Source of the DNA: Stenotrophomonas maltophilia
GTDB taxonomy: Bacteria; Pseudomonadota; Gammaproteobacteria; Xanthomonadales; Xanthomonadaceae
Assembly: GCF_004684085.1 (NCBI RefSeq)
Contig: NZ_SRHZ01000056.1
Coordinates: 29,534-93,533 of the forward strand
Length of the DNA: 64,000 bases
Reading direction: 5' to 3'
Part shown: positions 55,063-64,000 of the stretch, one piece after another
How the letters are laid out: the number at the start of each line of letters is the position of its first letter
How positions within the stretch are numbered: the first letter of the stretch is position 1
Position numbers and translations under genes: made by a program
Notes under the pieces: generated by a model
The model's database searches: none
The model's input: only the letters and a program-made list of their open reading frames with translations
What the model was told of the DNA's origin: nothing

Positions 55063-57293
55063 GCAGCCACCACCGTTACGCGAGCGGCACCCAGCGGCGC
55101 GGTCGCGCCGTGGCCCGATTCAATCCAGACCGAACCCGCAGCGACGCGGGCGTCGACCACCACCGGCAGAGTGGCCTTGCCGGCATCGGTGCCGACCTTG
55201 GCCATCTGCCCATCCTGCAGCTGCAGGCGAGCGGCATCTTCAGCGTTGAGCACGATGCGCGGGGCGTTGTTGAGCGGATGCGACTGCAGCGCCGGCGCAC
55301 GACGGACCACCGCATCGGTGCGGTAGATCGCGGCGGTCGAAGCTACTTCCAGGCCTTCGCTGGCAACCACCGGCTGCGCCGACGCGGCAACGGTGACCGA
55401 CACCGGGGCCAGGCTGGCGCGCAGGCCGGCCAGGTCAGTGAACTCGAAACCGGCCAGGGCCAGGTCGCCGCCCAGGGCGCGCAGCACGCGCCAGCCTTCA
55501 CGCGCCTCGCCCGGCAGCTTGCCGCCGGCACGTGCCGACTGCTCGCGACCATCGAGGTTGGTCAGGGTGGCGTCGATTTCCGGCAGCGCACCGATCGGCA
55601 GGATCACGTCGGCCACATCACGGGTAGAGACGCAGGCGAACTGGCTGAAGGCCACCACCTTGGCACCGACCAGCGCCTTGCGCGCAGCAGGTGCATCAGC
55701 GAAGTCCAGGCCCGGCTCCAGGCCGTACACCACGTAGGCCTGGCGCGGCTGCGCCAGCATCGCGGCGACGTCCTTGCCGGCCGGCAGCACGCCGGCGCGG
55801 GCCAGGCCCACGGCGTTGGCGCCCTGCGGGATGCGGCACAGCTTGGCACCGGTAGCGGCAGCGAAGTCACGCGCGGCGGCGCGGATCGCGGCAGCCTGCG
55901 GGTGGTTTTCGGCGATGCCACCGACGATCAGCACGGTGTTGTTGCCGCCCTGCACTGCCGAGCGCAGCTCGGCGTTGGCCAGCGCGTCGACGAACTGCGA
56001 CGGTGCGACGATCTGCTTGCCGGCAACGCTGAAGGCAAAGTCGAAGTCCACCGGATTGACGACGTGGATCTTCGCGCCGTTGGTGGTCTGCGCCTTGCGC
56101 AGGCGGGCGTGCAGCAGCGGCAGTTCGTGGCGGATGTTGCTGCCCAGAACGACGATGCGGTCGGCGCCTTCGATCTCGGCCAGCGGCAGGCCGAACACTT
56201 CGGCGGTTGCGGCGTCGGAGAAATCGCGGTTGTTGATGCGGTGGTCGATGTTGCTCGAGCCCAGGCCCTTGGCCAGGCGGGCCAGCAGCGCGCCTTCCTC
56301 GTTGGAGGTGGACGGATGCACCAGCACGCCCAGGTTGTCGCCCTGGTTGGCCTTGAGGATCTCGGCGGCCGCGGCCAGGCCTTCAGCCCAGCTCACTTCC
56401 TTCCACTCGCCATTGACCTTGCGCAGCGGCTTGACCGCACGGTCTTCGCTGTACAGCCCCTGGTGCGAGTAGCGGTCACGGTCGGACAGCCAGCACTCGT
56501 TCACGGCTTCGTTGTCGCGCGGCACGGTGCGCAGCACTTCGCCGCGACGCACGTGCAGGAACAGGTTCGAACCCATCGCGTCGTGGTAGCCCAGCGATTC
56601 ACGGGCGGTCAGTTCCCACGGGCGGGCGCGGAACTGGAACACCTTGTTGGTCAGCGCGCCGACCGGGCAGACGTCGACGACGTTGCCGGACAGCTCGGTG
56701 GTCAGCGGCTTGCCGTCGAAGGTACCGATCTGCAGGTTTTCACCGCGGTACATGCCACCCAGTTCGTAGGTACCGGCAACATCGGCGGTGAAGCGGACGC
56801 AGCGGGTGCACTGGATGCAGCGGGTCATCTCGGTGGCGACCAGCGGACCCATGTCCTCGTCCGGCACCACGCGCTTGCGTTCGTTGAAGCGGCTGACCGA
56901 ACGGCCATAGCCCAGCGACACGTCCTGCAGCTCGCACTCACCGCCCTGATCGCAGATCGGGCAATCCAGCGGGTGGTTGATGAGCAGGAACTCCATCACC
57001 GAACGCTGGAACTTGAGCGCCTTCTCACTACGGGTGGCGACCTTCATGCCGTCCATCACCGGGGTGGCGCAGGCCGGCGCCGGCTTCGGCGACTTCTCCA
57101 CGTCCACCAGGCACATGCGGCAGTTGGCAGCGATCGGCAGCTTCTCGTGGTAGCAGAAGCGCGGAATCGAAATGCCGGCCTTGTCGGCCGCCTGGATGAT
57201 CATCGAACCCTTGGGCACGACCAGCGACTTGCCATCGATTTCGATGGTCACGTGATCCGGTGGCACGCTCGGGTTTACGGGTTGCGCGCTCAT
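55059..57293 (-). CDS. nuoG: NADH-quinone oxidoreductase subunit G
   Basis: 744 residues, shorter than E. coli (908). N-terminal 2Fe-2S and 4Fe-4S ligands: [34 protein letters not shown] and the downstream [16 protein letters not shown]. The molybdopterin-oxidoreductase-like remainder is degenerate. Overlaps nuoF and nuoH by 4 bases each. Confidence 0.97.
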   Translation of the reverse strand: MSAQPVNPSVPPDHVTIEIDGKSLVVPKGSMIIQAADKAGISIPRFCYHEKLPIAANCRMCLVDVEKSPKPAPACATPVMDGMKVATRSEKALKFQRSVMEFLLINHPLDCPICDQGGECELQDVSLGYGRSVSRFNERKRVVPDEDMGPLVATEMTRCIQCTRCVRFTADVAGTYELGGMYRGENLQIGTFDGKPLTTELSGNVVDVCPVGALTNKVFQFRARPWELTARESLGYHDAMGSNLFLHVRRGEVLRTVPRDNEAVNECWLSDRDRYSHQGLYSEDRAVKPLRKVNGEWKEVSWAEGLAAAAEILKANQGDNLGVLVHPSTSNEEGALLARLAKGLGSSNIDHRINNRDFSDAATAEVFGLPLAEIEGADRIVVLGSNIRHELPLLHARLRKAQTTNGAKIHVVNPVDFDFAFSVAGKQIVAPSQFVDALANAELRSAVQGGNNTVLIVGGIAENHPQAAAIRAAARDFAAATGAKLCRIPQGANAVGLARAGVLPAGKDVAAMLAQPRQAYVVYGLEPGLDFADAPAARKALVGAKVVAFSQFACVSTRDVADVILPIGALPEIDATLTNLDGREQSARAGGKLPGEAREGWRVLRALGGDLALAGFEFTDLAGLRASLAPVSVTVAASAQPVVASEGLEVASTAAIYRTDAVVRRAPALQSHPLNNAPRIVLNAEDAARLQLQDGQMAKVGTDAGKATLPVVVDARVAAGSVWIESGHGATAPLGAARVTVVAA

Positions 57294-58630
57294 GCGGCGG
57301 CTGCCTCCACCTTCTTGCCGTCAACCATCGAATGACCGTTGACGATGTAGTACTCGAATTCGTCCCAGAACTGGCGCAGGAAACCCTGGATGGGCCATGC
57401 AGCCGCTTCACCGAACGCACAGATGGTGTGGCCTTCGATCTGGCCGGCCACGGCCTTCAGCTGGTGCAGGTCTTCCATCGTGGCCTTGCCGGCGACGATG
57501 CGCTCCAGCACACGGTGCATCCAGCCGGTACCTTCACGGCACGGGGTGCACTGGCCACAGGATTCCTTGTGGAAGAACTGGCTGATGCGGCAGGCGAACT
57601 TGACGCAGCAGACGCTGTCGTCGAGCACCACGATCGCCCCCGAACCCAGGCCGGAGCCCAACGCACGGATGGTGTCGTAGTCCATCGGCAGGTCCTTCAG
57701 CTCGGCCGCGGTCAGCACCGGCATCGACACGCCGCCCGGGATCGCGCCCTTCAGCGTGCGGCCCGGGCGCAGGCCACCGGCCATCTGCAGCAGGTCATGG
57801 AAGGTGGTGCCCAGCGGCACTTCGAAGTTGCCACCGTTCTGCACGCAGCCGGACACCGAGAAGCACTTCGGGCCGCCATTGGCGGTCAGGCTCAGGCCCT
57901 TGAACCACTCCGGACCGTTGCGGATGATCGCCGGCACCGAACCGTAGGTTTCGGTGTTGTTGATCGTCGACGGCTTGCCGTAGAGGCCAAAGTTGGCCGG
58001 GAACGGCGGCTTGTAACGCGGCTGGCCCTTCTTGCCTTCCAGCGACTCCATCAGTGCGGTTTCTTCGCCGCAGATGTACGCGCCGGCGCCCAGCGCACCG
58101 TAGATGTCGATGTCCACGCCCGAGCCCATCACGTTCTTGCCCAGCCAGCCGTTTGCATAGGCATCGGCCAGGGCCTGTTCGAAGTGCTCGAACGGCTCGT
58201 GGTGGAACTCACCGCGCAGGTAGTTGTAGCCCACGGTCGAACCGGTGGCGTAGCAGGCGATCGCCATGCCCTCCACCACCGAATGCGGGTTGTAGCGCAG
58301 GATGTCGCGATCCTTGCAGGTGCCCGGCTCGGATTCGTCCGAGTTGCAGAGGATGTACTTCTGCATGTTGCCCTTGGGCATGAAGGACCACTTCAGGCCG
58401 GTCGGGAAGCCCGCGCCACCGCGGCCGCGCAGGCCCGATGCCTTGACCATTTCGATGACCTGCTCCGGCGGGATCTTCTCTTCGAGGATCTTGCGCAGGG
58501 CGGCATAGCCACCGGTCTTCAGGTAGCTTTCGTACGACCACGGGGTGTCGTAATGCAGGGTGGTATAGACCACCTGGTGCGGCAGCGGCGCGGGGCCGAC
58601 CGGACCCTTGGATTCGTGGTGATGTGCCAT
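57290..58630 (-). CDS. nuoF: NADH-quinone oxidoreductase subunit F (FMN, NADH site)
   Basis: 446 residues. [16 protein letters not shown] (NADH site), [15 protein letters not shown] (FMN) and [10 protein letters not shown] for cluster N3 are present. It oxidises NADH and feeds electrons to the chain of iron-sulphur clusters. Confidence 0.98.
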   Translation of the reverse strand: MAHHHESKGPVGPAPLPHQVVYTTLHYDTPWSYESYLKTGGYAALRKILEEKIPPEQVIEMVKASGLRGRGGAGFPTGLKWSFMPKGNMQKYILCNSDESEPGTCKDRDILRYNPHSVVEGMAIACYATGSTVGYNYLRGEFHHEPFEHFEQALADAYANGWLGKNVMGSGVDIDIYGALGAGAYICGEETALMESLEGKKGQPRYKPPFPANFGLYGKPSTINNTETYGSVPAIIRNGPEWFKGLSLTANGGPKCFSVSGCVQNGGNFEVPLGTTFHDLLQMAGGLRPGRTLKGAIPGGVSMPVLTAAELKDLPMDYDTIRALGSGLGSGAIVVLDDSVCCVKFACRISQFFHKESCGQCTPCREGTGWMHRVLERIVAGKATMEDLHQLKAVAGQIEGHTICAFGEAAAWPIQGFLRQFWDEFEYYIVNGHSMVDGKKVEAAAA

Positions 58631-58634
58631 GCCC

Positions 58635-59162
58635 TTACTCCAGCCCGTCCAGCAGCTCGTCGACCTTTTCCAGGGTCAGACGCTCATGGTAGTGACCGTT
58701 GATAACCATCATCGGTGCGCCACCGCAGCCAGCGAGGCACTCTTCCTCGCGCTTGAGGTAGACGCGGCCATCGGCGGTGGATTCACCGTGCTTGATGCCC
58801 AGCTTCTTCTCGCAATGGCGGACGATGTCCTCGGCGCCATTGAGCCAGCAGCTGATGTTGGTGCAGATGGCCACGTTGTTGCGGCCCACCTTCTCGGTCT
58901 CGAACATCGAGTAGAAGCTGGCGACCTCGTAGGCCCACACCGGCGGCAGGTCGAGATACTTGGCTACGCCGGCGATCAGCTCGTCGGTCAACCAGCCCTC
59001 GTTCTGCTCCTGGGCCGCATGCAGCCCCTGCAGCACGGCAGAGCGCTTGCGGTCCGGCGGGAACTTGGACAGCCAGTGATCGATGTGAGCGCGCGTCTTG
59101 TCGCTCAGCACCACCATCGGGTCGACGTCGCGCGCCGCCTCGAAATTACCTGTCGCCTTCAT
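58635..59162 (-). CDS. nuoE: NADH-quinone oxidoreductase subunit E (2Fe-2S)
   Basis: 175 residues. Thioredoxin-like fold with cluster ligands in [10 protein letters not shown] and [14 protein letters not shown]. The 97-base gap to nuoD is the largest gap in the complex I operon and holds only a GCCGGC-type hairpin. Confidence 0.97.
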   Translation of the reverse strand: MKATGNFEAARDVDPMVVLSDKTRAHIDHWLSKFPPDRKRSAVLQGLHAAQEQNEGWLTDELIAGVAKYLDLPPVWAYEVASFYSMFETEKVGRNNVAICTNISCWLNGAEDIVRHCEKKLGIKHGESTADGRVYLKREEECLAGCGGAPMMVINGHYHERLTLEKVDELLDGLE

Positions 59163-59259
59163 CGGCCGACCTCAGCGAAATGCATAACGTGAAATTGCAG
59201 AAACTGCGGCGCCGGCTTGCGCCGGCTGCCTTCAGCGGGCGTTGGCGTGGCGGACGGCA

Positions 59260-60567
59260 TTACCGGTCAACCTCGCCGAACACCAGATCGTAGGTACCGA
59301 TCATCGCCACCACGTCGGCCAGCATGTGGCCGCGCACGATCGAATCGATCGAGGACAGGTGGGCGAAGCCCGGCGCACGCAGGTGCACGCGGAACGGCTT
59401 GTTGGCGCCATCGGAGACCAGGTAGCAGCCGAACTCGCCCTTGGGCGCTTCCACTGCCGCGTAGGTTTCACCGGCCGGCACGCAATAGCCTTCGCTGAAC
59501 AGCTTGAAGTGGTGGATCAGCGCTTCCATGTCGTCCTTCATGTCCTCGCGCTTGGGCGGAGCAACCTTGAAGTTCTTGACCATGACCAGGCCCGGGTTGG
59601 CCTTCAGCCACGCCACGCACTGCTTGATGATGCGGTTGGACTCGCGCATTTCGGCGATGCGGACCAGGTAACGGTCGTAGCAGTCGCCTTCCTTGCCCAG
59701 CGGGATGTCGAAATCGACGGCATCGTACTTGGCATACGGACGCTTCTTGCGCAGGTCCCAGGCGATGCCCGAGCCGCGCAGCATCACGCCGGTCATGCCC
59801 CACTGGTGGGCCAGCTCCGGGGTCACCACGCCGATGCCAACCGTACGCTGCTTCCAGATACGGTTGTCGGTCAGCAGGGTTTCGTATTCGTCGACGCGAC
59901 CCGGGAATTCATTGGTGAAATTCTCCAGGAAGTCCAGCAGCGAACCTTCGCGGGCAGCGTTGAGGTTCTTCAGGGCCTTGCCCTTGTGCCAGCGCGATTC
60001 CTTGTACTTCGGCATGTGGTCCGGCAGGTCGCGGTAGACACCGCCCGGACGGTAGTACGCCGCATGCATGCGCGCGCCGGAAACCGCTTCATAGCAGTCC
60101 ATCAGCTCTTCGCGCTCGCGGAAGGCGTACAGCATCACCGCCATCGCACCCAGGTCGAGCGCGTTGGAACCCAGCCACATCAGGTGGTTCAGGATGCGGG
60201 TGATTTCATCGAACAGGGTGCGGATGTACTGCGCGCGCTCCGGCGCCTCGATGCCCATCAGGGTCTCGATCGAGCGCACGTAGGCGTGCTCGTTGCACAT
60301 CATCGACACGTAATCCAGGCGATCCATGTAACCGATCGACTGGTTGAATGGCTTGGACTCGGCCAGCTTTTCGGTACCACGGTGCAGCAGACCCACGTGC
60401 GGGTCGGCGCGCATGATGGTTTCGCCGTCCATTTCCAGGATCAGGCGCAGCACGCCATGCGCGGCCGGATGCTGCGGGCCGAAGTTCATGGTGTAGTTGC
60501 GGATTTCCTGCCGGCTCTCGGCCGGGCTGCTGGCGAACGCTTCGCCGGCCTGGTGTACGTGGCTCAC
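59260..60567 (-). CDS. nuoD: NADH-quinone oxidoreductase subunit D
   Basis: 435 residues with GTG start. [22 protein letters not shown] is the 49-kDa subunit signature forming the quinone site; [11 protein letters not shown] and the C-terminal [30 protein letters not shown] also fit. NuoC and NuoD are separate here, unlike the fused E. coli protein. Overlaps nuoC by 4 bases. Confidence 0.98.
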   Translation of the reverse strand: MSHVHQAGEAFASSPAESRQEIRNYTMNFGPQHPAAHGVLRLILEMDGETIMRADPHVGLLHRGTEKLAESKPFNQSIGYMDRLDYVSMMCNEHAYVRSIETLMGIEAPERAQYIRTLFDEITRILNHLMWLGSNALDLGAMAVMLYAFREREELMDCYEAVSGARMHAAYYRPGGVYRDLPDHMPKYKESRWHKGKALKNLNAAREGSLLDFLENFTNEFPGRVDEYETLLTDNRIWKQRTVGIGVVTPELAHQWGMTGVMLRGSGIAWDLRKKRPYAKYDAVDFDIPLGKEGDCYDRYLVRIAEMRESNRIIKQCVAWLKANPGLVMVKNFKVAPPKREDMKDDMEALIHHFKLFSEGYCVPAGETYAAVEAPKGEFGCYLVSDGANKPFRVHLRAPGFAHLSSIDSIVRGHMLADVVAMIGTYDLVFGEVDR

Positions 60568-61313
60568 TTCACTGCCTCCTGCGCGCGCTCACCGGCTGCG
60601 GTCTGCAGGCGGGCGTCGTCGCGGATCACGCGCGGCACGCCGACACGCGGCTCCACCGAGGTGACCGGTTCGTAGATCACGCGCTTCTTTTCTTCGTCGT
60701 AGCGGACTTCGACATTGCCGATCAGCGGGAAGTCCTTGCGGAACGGATGGCCGACGAAACCGTAGTCGGTCAGGATCCGGCGCAGGTCCGGGTGGCCTTC
60801 GAAGATCACGCCGTACAGGTCGAACGCTTCACGCTCGAACCAGTTCAGGCCCGGCCAGATGCCGGTCAGCGAGGACACCACCGGCAGTGCTTCGTCAGGT
60901 GCGAAGCAGCGCAGGTGCATCATCAGGTTGTGCTGGTACGAACGCAGCTGGGCGACCACGGCAAAACGCTGGGTCGGCATGTGCTGCGGGCGGGCACCGT
61001 CGGCGCCGTTTTCCTCGGTGGGGAACTCGCCCCACGCGAAGCGGCCCTGGGCCTTGCCTTCGACGCCACGGCTGAAGCCCTGCGAGGACACGTCAGCGGT
61101 GTCCCATTCGTCGGAGCCATAACCGAGGTAGTCGACGCCGCAGAGATCCACGGCCTGTTCGAAACCAAACTCGTCACGCAGCGCCAGGGCGGTGGCGTGC
61201 CACTCGGCGGCAGGCACTTCCAGCGTCACTTCGCCGCGGGGTTCGACCACGATGACCTTCGCACCTGCGAAACGTGCGGAGAGTCGGTCGATGAAGGATG
61301 CTTGCTCTGCCAT
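60564..61313 (-). CDS. nuoC: NADH-quinone oxidoreductase subunit C
   Basis: 249 residues. [43 protein letters not shown] is the 30-kDa subunit signature. An insert of about 30 residues ([33 protein letters not shown]) precedes the core. Forms the peripheral arm with D. Confidence 0.97.
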   Translation of the reverse strand: MAEQASFIDRLSARFAGAKVIVVEPRGEVTLEVPAAEWHATALALRDEFGFEQAVDLCGVDYLGYGSDEWDTADVSSQGFSRGVEGKAQGRFAWGEFPTEENGADGARPQHMPTQRFAVVAQLRSYQHNLMMHLRCFAPDEALPVVSSLTGIWPGLNWFEREAFDLYGVIFEGHPDLRRILTDYGFVGHPFRKDFPLIGNVEVRYDEEKKRVIYEPVTSVEPRVGVPRVIRDDARLQTAAGERAQEAVK

Positions 61314-61346
61314 GGGGGCTTGGCGCGCTCTTGTCAGGTGAAGGGG

Positions 61347-61901
61347 TCAGCGGGCGATGGTCTGTGTACGCCAGATCTTCTTCTGCAGCTGCAGGATCCC
61401 GTACACCAGCGCCTCGGCGGTCGGCGGGCAACCCGGGACATAGACGTCCACCGGCACCACGCGATCACAGCCGCGCACCACAGAATAGGAGTAGTGGTAG
61501 TAACCACCGCCGTTGGCGCAGCTGCCCATCGAGATGACCCACTTCGGGTCCGGCATCTGGTCGTAGACCTTGCGCAGCGCCGGAGCCATCTTGTTGACCA
61601 GGGTACCGGCCACGATCATCACGTCGGACTGGCGCGGCGACGGGCGGAACACCACGCCGTAGCGGTCAAGGTCCAGGCGCGCGGCACCGGCATGCATCAT
61701 CTCGACCGCGCAGCAGGCCAGACCAAAGGTCATCGGCCACATCGAACCGGTACGCGCCCAGTTCAGCAATGCGTCGACGCTGGTGGTGACGAAGCCCTTT
61801 TCCAGCAGCGGGTTGTCGCCTTCCGGCCGCAGGATGTCATCAACCCGGCCTTCCGGCGTCGGATTGTTCATGAGCCCATCGAGAGTCTGAATCACTCCCA
61901 T
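61347..61901 (-). CDS. nuoB: NADH-quinone oxidoreductase subunit B (cluster N2)
   Basis: 184 residues. [18 protein letters not shown] and [11 protein letters not shown] supply the ligands of cluster N2 next to quinone. ATG 61901 overlaps nuoA by 10 bases. Confidence 0.98.
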   Translation of the reverse strand: MGVIQTLDGLMNNPTPEGRVDDILRPEGDNPLLEKGFVTTSVDALLNWARTGSMWPMTFGLACCAVEMMHAGAARLDLDRYGVVFRPSPRQSDVMIVAGTLVNKMAPALRKVYDQMPDPKWVISMGSCANGGGYYHYSYSVVRGCDRVVPVDVYVPGCPPTAEALVYGILQLQKKIWRTQTIAR

Positions 61902-62248
61902 TCCAGCGCTCCCTTCTTCCAGACGTAAATGAAACCGAGGAACAGCATGCCGACGAACAGGCCCATGGTGACGAGCGAACGCGCGCCCAATTCCATGAAG
62001 ACCTGGGTCCACGGCACGATGAAGATGATTTCCAGGTCGAAGACGATGAACTGGATCGCGATCAGGTAGTAGCGCACGTCGAACTTCATGCGCGCGTCTT
62101 CGAAGGCTTCGAAGCCGCACTCATACGGCGACAGCTTTTCCAGATCGGGGCGGCGGGGACCGAGGAATCGACCAACCAGCATCAGCGTAATGCCAATACC
62201 GGTGGCAACGATCAGAAACAGCAGAGACGGCAAATATTCGGCCAGCAC
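61892..62248 (-). CDS. nuoA: NADH-quinone oxidoreductase subunit A
   Basis: 118 residues from GTG 62248 ([20 protein letters not shown]); the frame extends further, but the added Arg/Gln stretch is not like the family. Three helices, and the loop [32 protein letters not shown], which carries the switch Cys region. First gene of the operon. Confidence 0.95.
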   Translation of the reverse strand: MLAEYLPSLLFLIVATGIGITLMLVGRFLGPRRPDLEKLSPYECGFEAFEDARMKFDVRYYLIAIQFIVFDLEIIFIVPWTQVFMELGARSLVTMGLFVGMLFLGFIYVWKKGALEWE

Positions 62249-62359
62249 AGCGATTCTCTCTTGCCTCTGCCGCTGCGCCTGCAGGCGCTTTGGCATGGGG
62301 GAGTGGACGGGAATCTGCCTGGCGCCTTGCGCGCCAGACGAACCCGCTTTACTTACAAA

Positions 62360-62444
62360 TGGTGCCCAAGAGGGGACTCGAACCCCTACGACCTAAGTCG
62401 CTACCACCTCAAGGTAGTGCGTCTACCAATTCCGCCACCTGGGC
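62360..62444 (-). tRNA. tRNA-Leu(GAG)
   Basis: 85 bases with long variable arm and encoded CCA. Acceptor GCCCAGG/CTTGGGC, anticodon stem CTACC/GGTAG with loop TTGAGGT gives GAG, reading CUC and CUU. It sits between secG and nuoA. Only GC hairpins (for example 62319-62337) without T-runs lie before nuoA, so read-through is possible. Confidence 0.95.
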
Positions 62445-62495
62445 AAACGATCACATCAGACTATCTTCCCGATGCGCCGCGTATTGTAACCGGCT

Positions 62496-62933
62496 TCAGT
62501 GTTTCTGGGAGCCTTCCGAAGGCTTTTCTTCACCAGAAACCGAAGATTCCGCCTGAGCCGGCACATTCGCGGCCGGAACCGGGGCCGCCGGGACCGCATC
62601 GGCCTTCGGAACGGCCGGCAATTCACCCGCCGGAGCCGCGGGAGCGGCCGCCACCGGGGCGGACATCAGGCCCAGATCCTGCTCGGCCGCCGGGCGGCTG
62701 CCGTGACCGGCATACCAGGCCATGAAGAGGCTGATGCCGAAGAACACAACCGCCAGCCACTTGGTCGACTTGGACAGGAAGTTCGAAGCGCCGCGCGCAC
62801 CGAACACCGTACCCGAGGCACCGGCGCCAAAGCCCGAACCCGCCGCCGCACCCGAACCACGCTGCATCAGGATCAGCGCGATCATGGCCACAGCGACCAG
62901 CACGTAGACGACATTGAGGATCAACATCAGCAT
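62496..62933 (-). CDS. secG: Preprotein translocase subunit SecG
   Basis: 145 residues. Two membrane helices (MLMLILNVVYVLVAVAMIALILMQRG; STKWLAVVFFGISLFMAWYAG) flank the conserved GSGAAAGSGFGAGASGTVFGARG loop. A long Ala/Pro-rich tail is extra compared with E. coli (110 aa). It joins SecYE in the inner membrane. Starts 31 bases after tpiA. Confidence 0.96.
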   Translation of the reverse strand: MLMLILNVVYVLVAVAMIALILMQRGSGAAAGSGFGAGASGTVFGARGASNFLSKSTKWLAVVFFGISLFMAWYAGHGSRPAAEQDLGLMSAPVAAAPAAPAGELPAVPKADAVPAAPVPAANVPAQAESSVSGEEKPSEGSQKH

Positions 62934-62964
62934 TGAAAACCGCCCTCGGACAATACTTCTAGGA

Positions 62965-63720
62965 TTAGTTCGCGGCCGCCGCCCTTGCGATGGCCAGGAA
63001 GTCCGCGGCCACCAGGGAGGCGCCACCGACCAGCCCACCATCGACATCCGGCTGCGCGAACAGTTCCCCGGCATTGTCGGGCTTCACGCTACCGCCGTAA
63101 ACAATGGGCAGTGAATCAGCAATTCTAGCATCGATACGCGCCACTTCGCCACGAATGAACGCGTGCACCTGCTGCGCCTGTTCCTTGCTGGCGGTACGGC
63201 CGGTACCGATGGCCCAGACCGGCTCATAGGCAACCACGGCCTTTGCGAAACCGGCCGCACCGACCAGCTCCAGCACCGGCGCCAGCTGGCTGGCGATGAC
63301 CGCCTCGGTCTGCCCGGCCTCGCGCTGCTCCAGGGTCTCGCCCACGCACAGCACCGGCACCAGACCGGCATGCTGGGCGGCAGCGAACTTGCGCGCGACC
63401 AGCTCGCTGCTTTCGTGGTGGTACTGGCGGCGCTCGGAATGGCCGACCAGGCCATAGCGGGCACCGACCTCGACCAGCATCGCCGCGCAGACCTCACCGG
63501 TGTAGGCCCCCTTCTCATTACTGCTCACGTCCTGTGCACCGAAGGCCAGGCCGGTTTCGCCGAAGTCCTCGACCAGCTCACCCAGGTAGGGCAGCGGCGG
63601 CAGGATCACCACGTCCACCCCCTCCAGCGGCAGCCCGGCGGCTACCTGCCCCAGCAGTTCATTGGCGAATTGACGGCTGCCGTGCAGCTTCCAGTTTCCG
63701 GCGACGATCTTGCGGCGCAT
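62965..63720 (-). CDS. tpiA: Triosephosphate isomerase
   Basis: 251 residues. AGNWKLHGS (Lys), GLVGHSERRQYHHES (His) and AYEPVWAIGTGRTAS (Glu and loop 6) are the catalytic set; IVYGGSVKPDNAGELF closes the phosphate site. It interconverts DHAP and GAP in glycolysis. AGGAG lies 10 bases before the ATG. Confidence 0.98.
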   Translation of the reverse strand: MRRKIVAGNWKLHGSRQFANELLGQVAAGLPLEGVDVVILPPLPYLGELVEDFGETGLAFGAQDVSSNEKGAYTGEVCAAMLVEVGARYGLVGHSERRQYHHESSELVARKFAAAQHAGLVPVLCVGETLEQREAGQTEAVIASQLAPVLELVGAAGFAKAVVAYEPVWAIGTGRTASKEQAQQVHAFIRGEVARIDARIADSLPIVYGGSVKPDNAGELFAQPDVDGGLVGGASLVAADFLAIARAAAAN

Positions 63721-64000
63721 GAGCGGGTGGCTCCTGTGTGAAATCAGCCGGTCATGATACCCGTTGCGGCAAAAATCCGTTTCTTTGTAAGCGGTTACAT
63801 GGATTTTCAGCCAACGACGCAGCCCCTCGTGGCGAGGGTGGGGTTGGTCGCGGAGAGCCCCGGCTGGATTTGTGGGGTCGGCCGGGCGGGTAGGACTGGC
63901 GAGGGACGCCGTGAACCCCCAGGCCGGCCCAGCCGCTGGCGGCTGGGCGTTCGGGCGCTTGCGAAGCAGTGCTTCGCAAGCAAAGCGCCCTCACCCATGG
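63721..64000. other. Region upstream of tpiA with strong palindrome
   Basis: No convincing gene in 280 bases. GCTTGCGAAGCA and TGCTTCGCAAGC at 63957-63981 form a perfect 12-bp palindrome with a one-base centre, enlarged by outer GGGCGCTT/AAGCGCCC. A minus-strand frame here is Pro/Arg-rich and likely noise. Confidence 0.5.

Noticed and set aside
63752..63998. Minus-strand frames of 63 and 80 codons at the window end
   Set aside because: Pro/Arg-rich, overlapping a large palindrome, with no ribosome site.

Overview
The window is a GC-rich chromosomal segment of a gammaproteobacterium of the Stenotrophomonas/Xanthomonas group, most likely Stenotrophomonas maltophilia or a close relative. Two things point there. 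Gene content and order match that lineage: thrS-infC-rpmI-rplT-pheS-pheT-ihfA-merR; tpiA-secG-tRNA-Leu-nuoA to nuoN-tRNA-fMet-rimP-nusA-infB-rbfA-truB-rpsO-pnp; DUF3011 proteins; a TonB receptor. In addition, about two dozen short palindromes start with GTAG, the signature of the SMAG repeats known from S. maltophilia. No prophage, insertion sequence, CRISPR array or plasmid-type gene was seen.

Layout. 1-5.9 kb: a possible uptake and catabolism locus, with a TonB-dependent receptor (cut by the window edge), a TetR regulator, and a divergent three-gene operon of a sugar-isomerase-like TIM barrel and two alpha/beta hydrolases. 5.9-11.4 kb: tRNA-Ala, small and hypothetical genes, an SDR, an Ada-like DNA repair fusion, an NADP-dependent reductase, and two tandem identical tRNA-Phe genes. 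11.4-17.8 kb: lipocalin, LEA-type lipoprotein, acyl-CoA dehydrogenase, a hairpin-rich spacer, an HNH protein and dxs, followed by a 34-bp tandem palindrome array. 17.8-24.6 kb: accessory small genes (two paralogous 67-residue proteins, two DUF3011 exported proteins, lipoprotein, DUF1653, a TetR-EmrE pair, LysE, racemase, GNAT) and tRNA-Pro. 24.7-32.6 kb (minus strand): the translation block thrS to merR. 32.8-37.4 kb: a PepSY membrane operon probably linked to iron, a GH18 chitinase and a TPR protein. 37.5-63.7 kb (minus strand): the RNA/translation block pnp to rimP, two initiator tRNAs, the complete 14-subunit complex I operon, tRNA-Leu, secG and tpiA.

How the genes work together. The two minus-strand blocks carry most of the housekeeping load: aminoacyl-tRNA synthetases and initiation factors, ribosome maturation and RNA turnover, and the main proton-pumping NADH dehydrogenase. 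Several switches appear to be built into the DNA: a threonine-codon leader peptide followed by a terminator upstream of thrS, a terminator with a competing upstream arm before pheS, a long leader with a terminator before rpmI, and a non-ATG (ATC) start for infC.

The most interesting observations are the candidate thrS attenuator, the 22-bp inverted-repeat element abutting a TetR stop codon, the hairpin cluster before the HNH gene, the 34-bp tandem SMAG array after dxs, a possible 34-codon membrane micro-protein, and a 40-residue histidine-rich insert in NuoL. No complete and convincingly novel multi-gene system was recognised.
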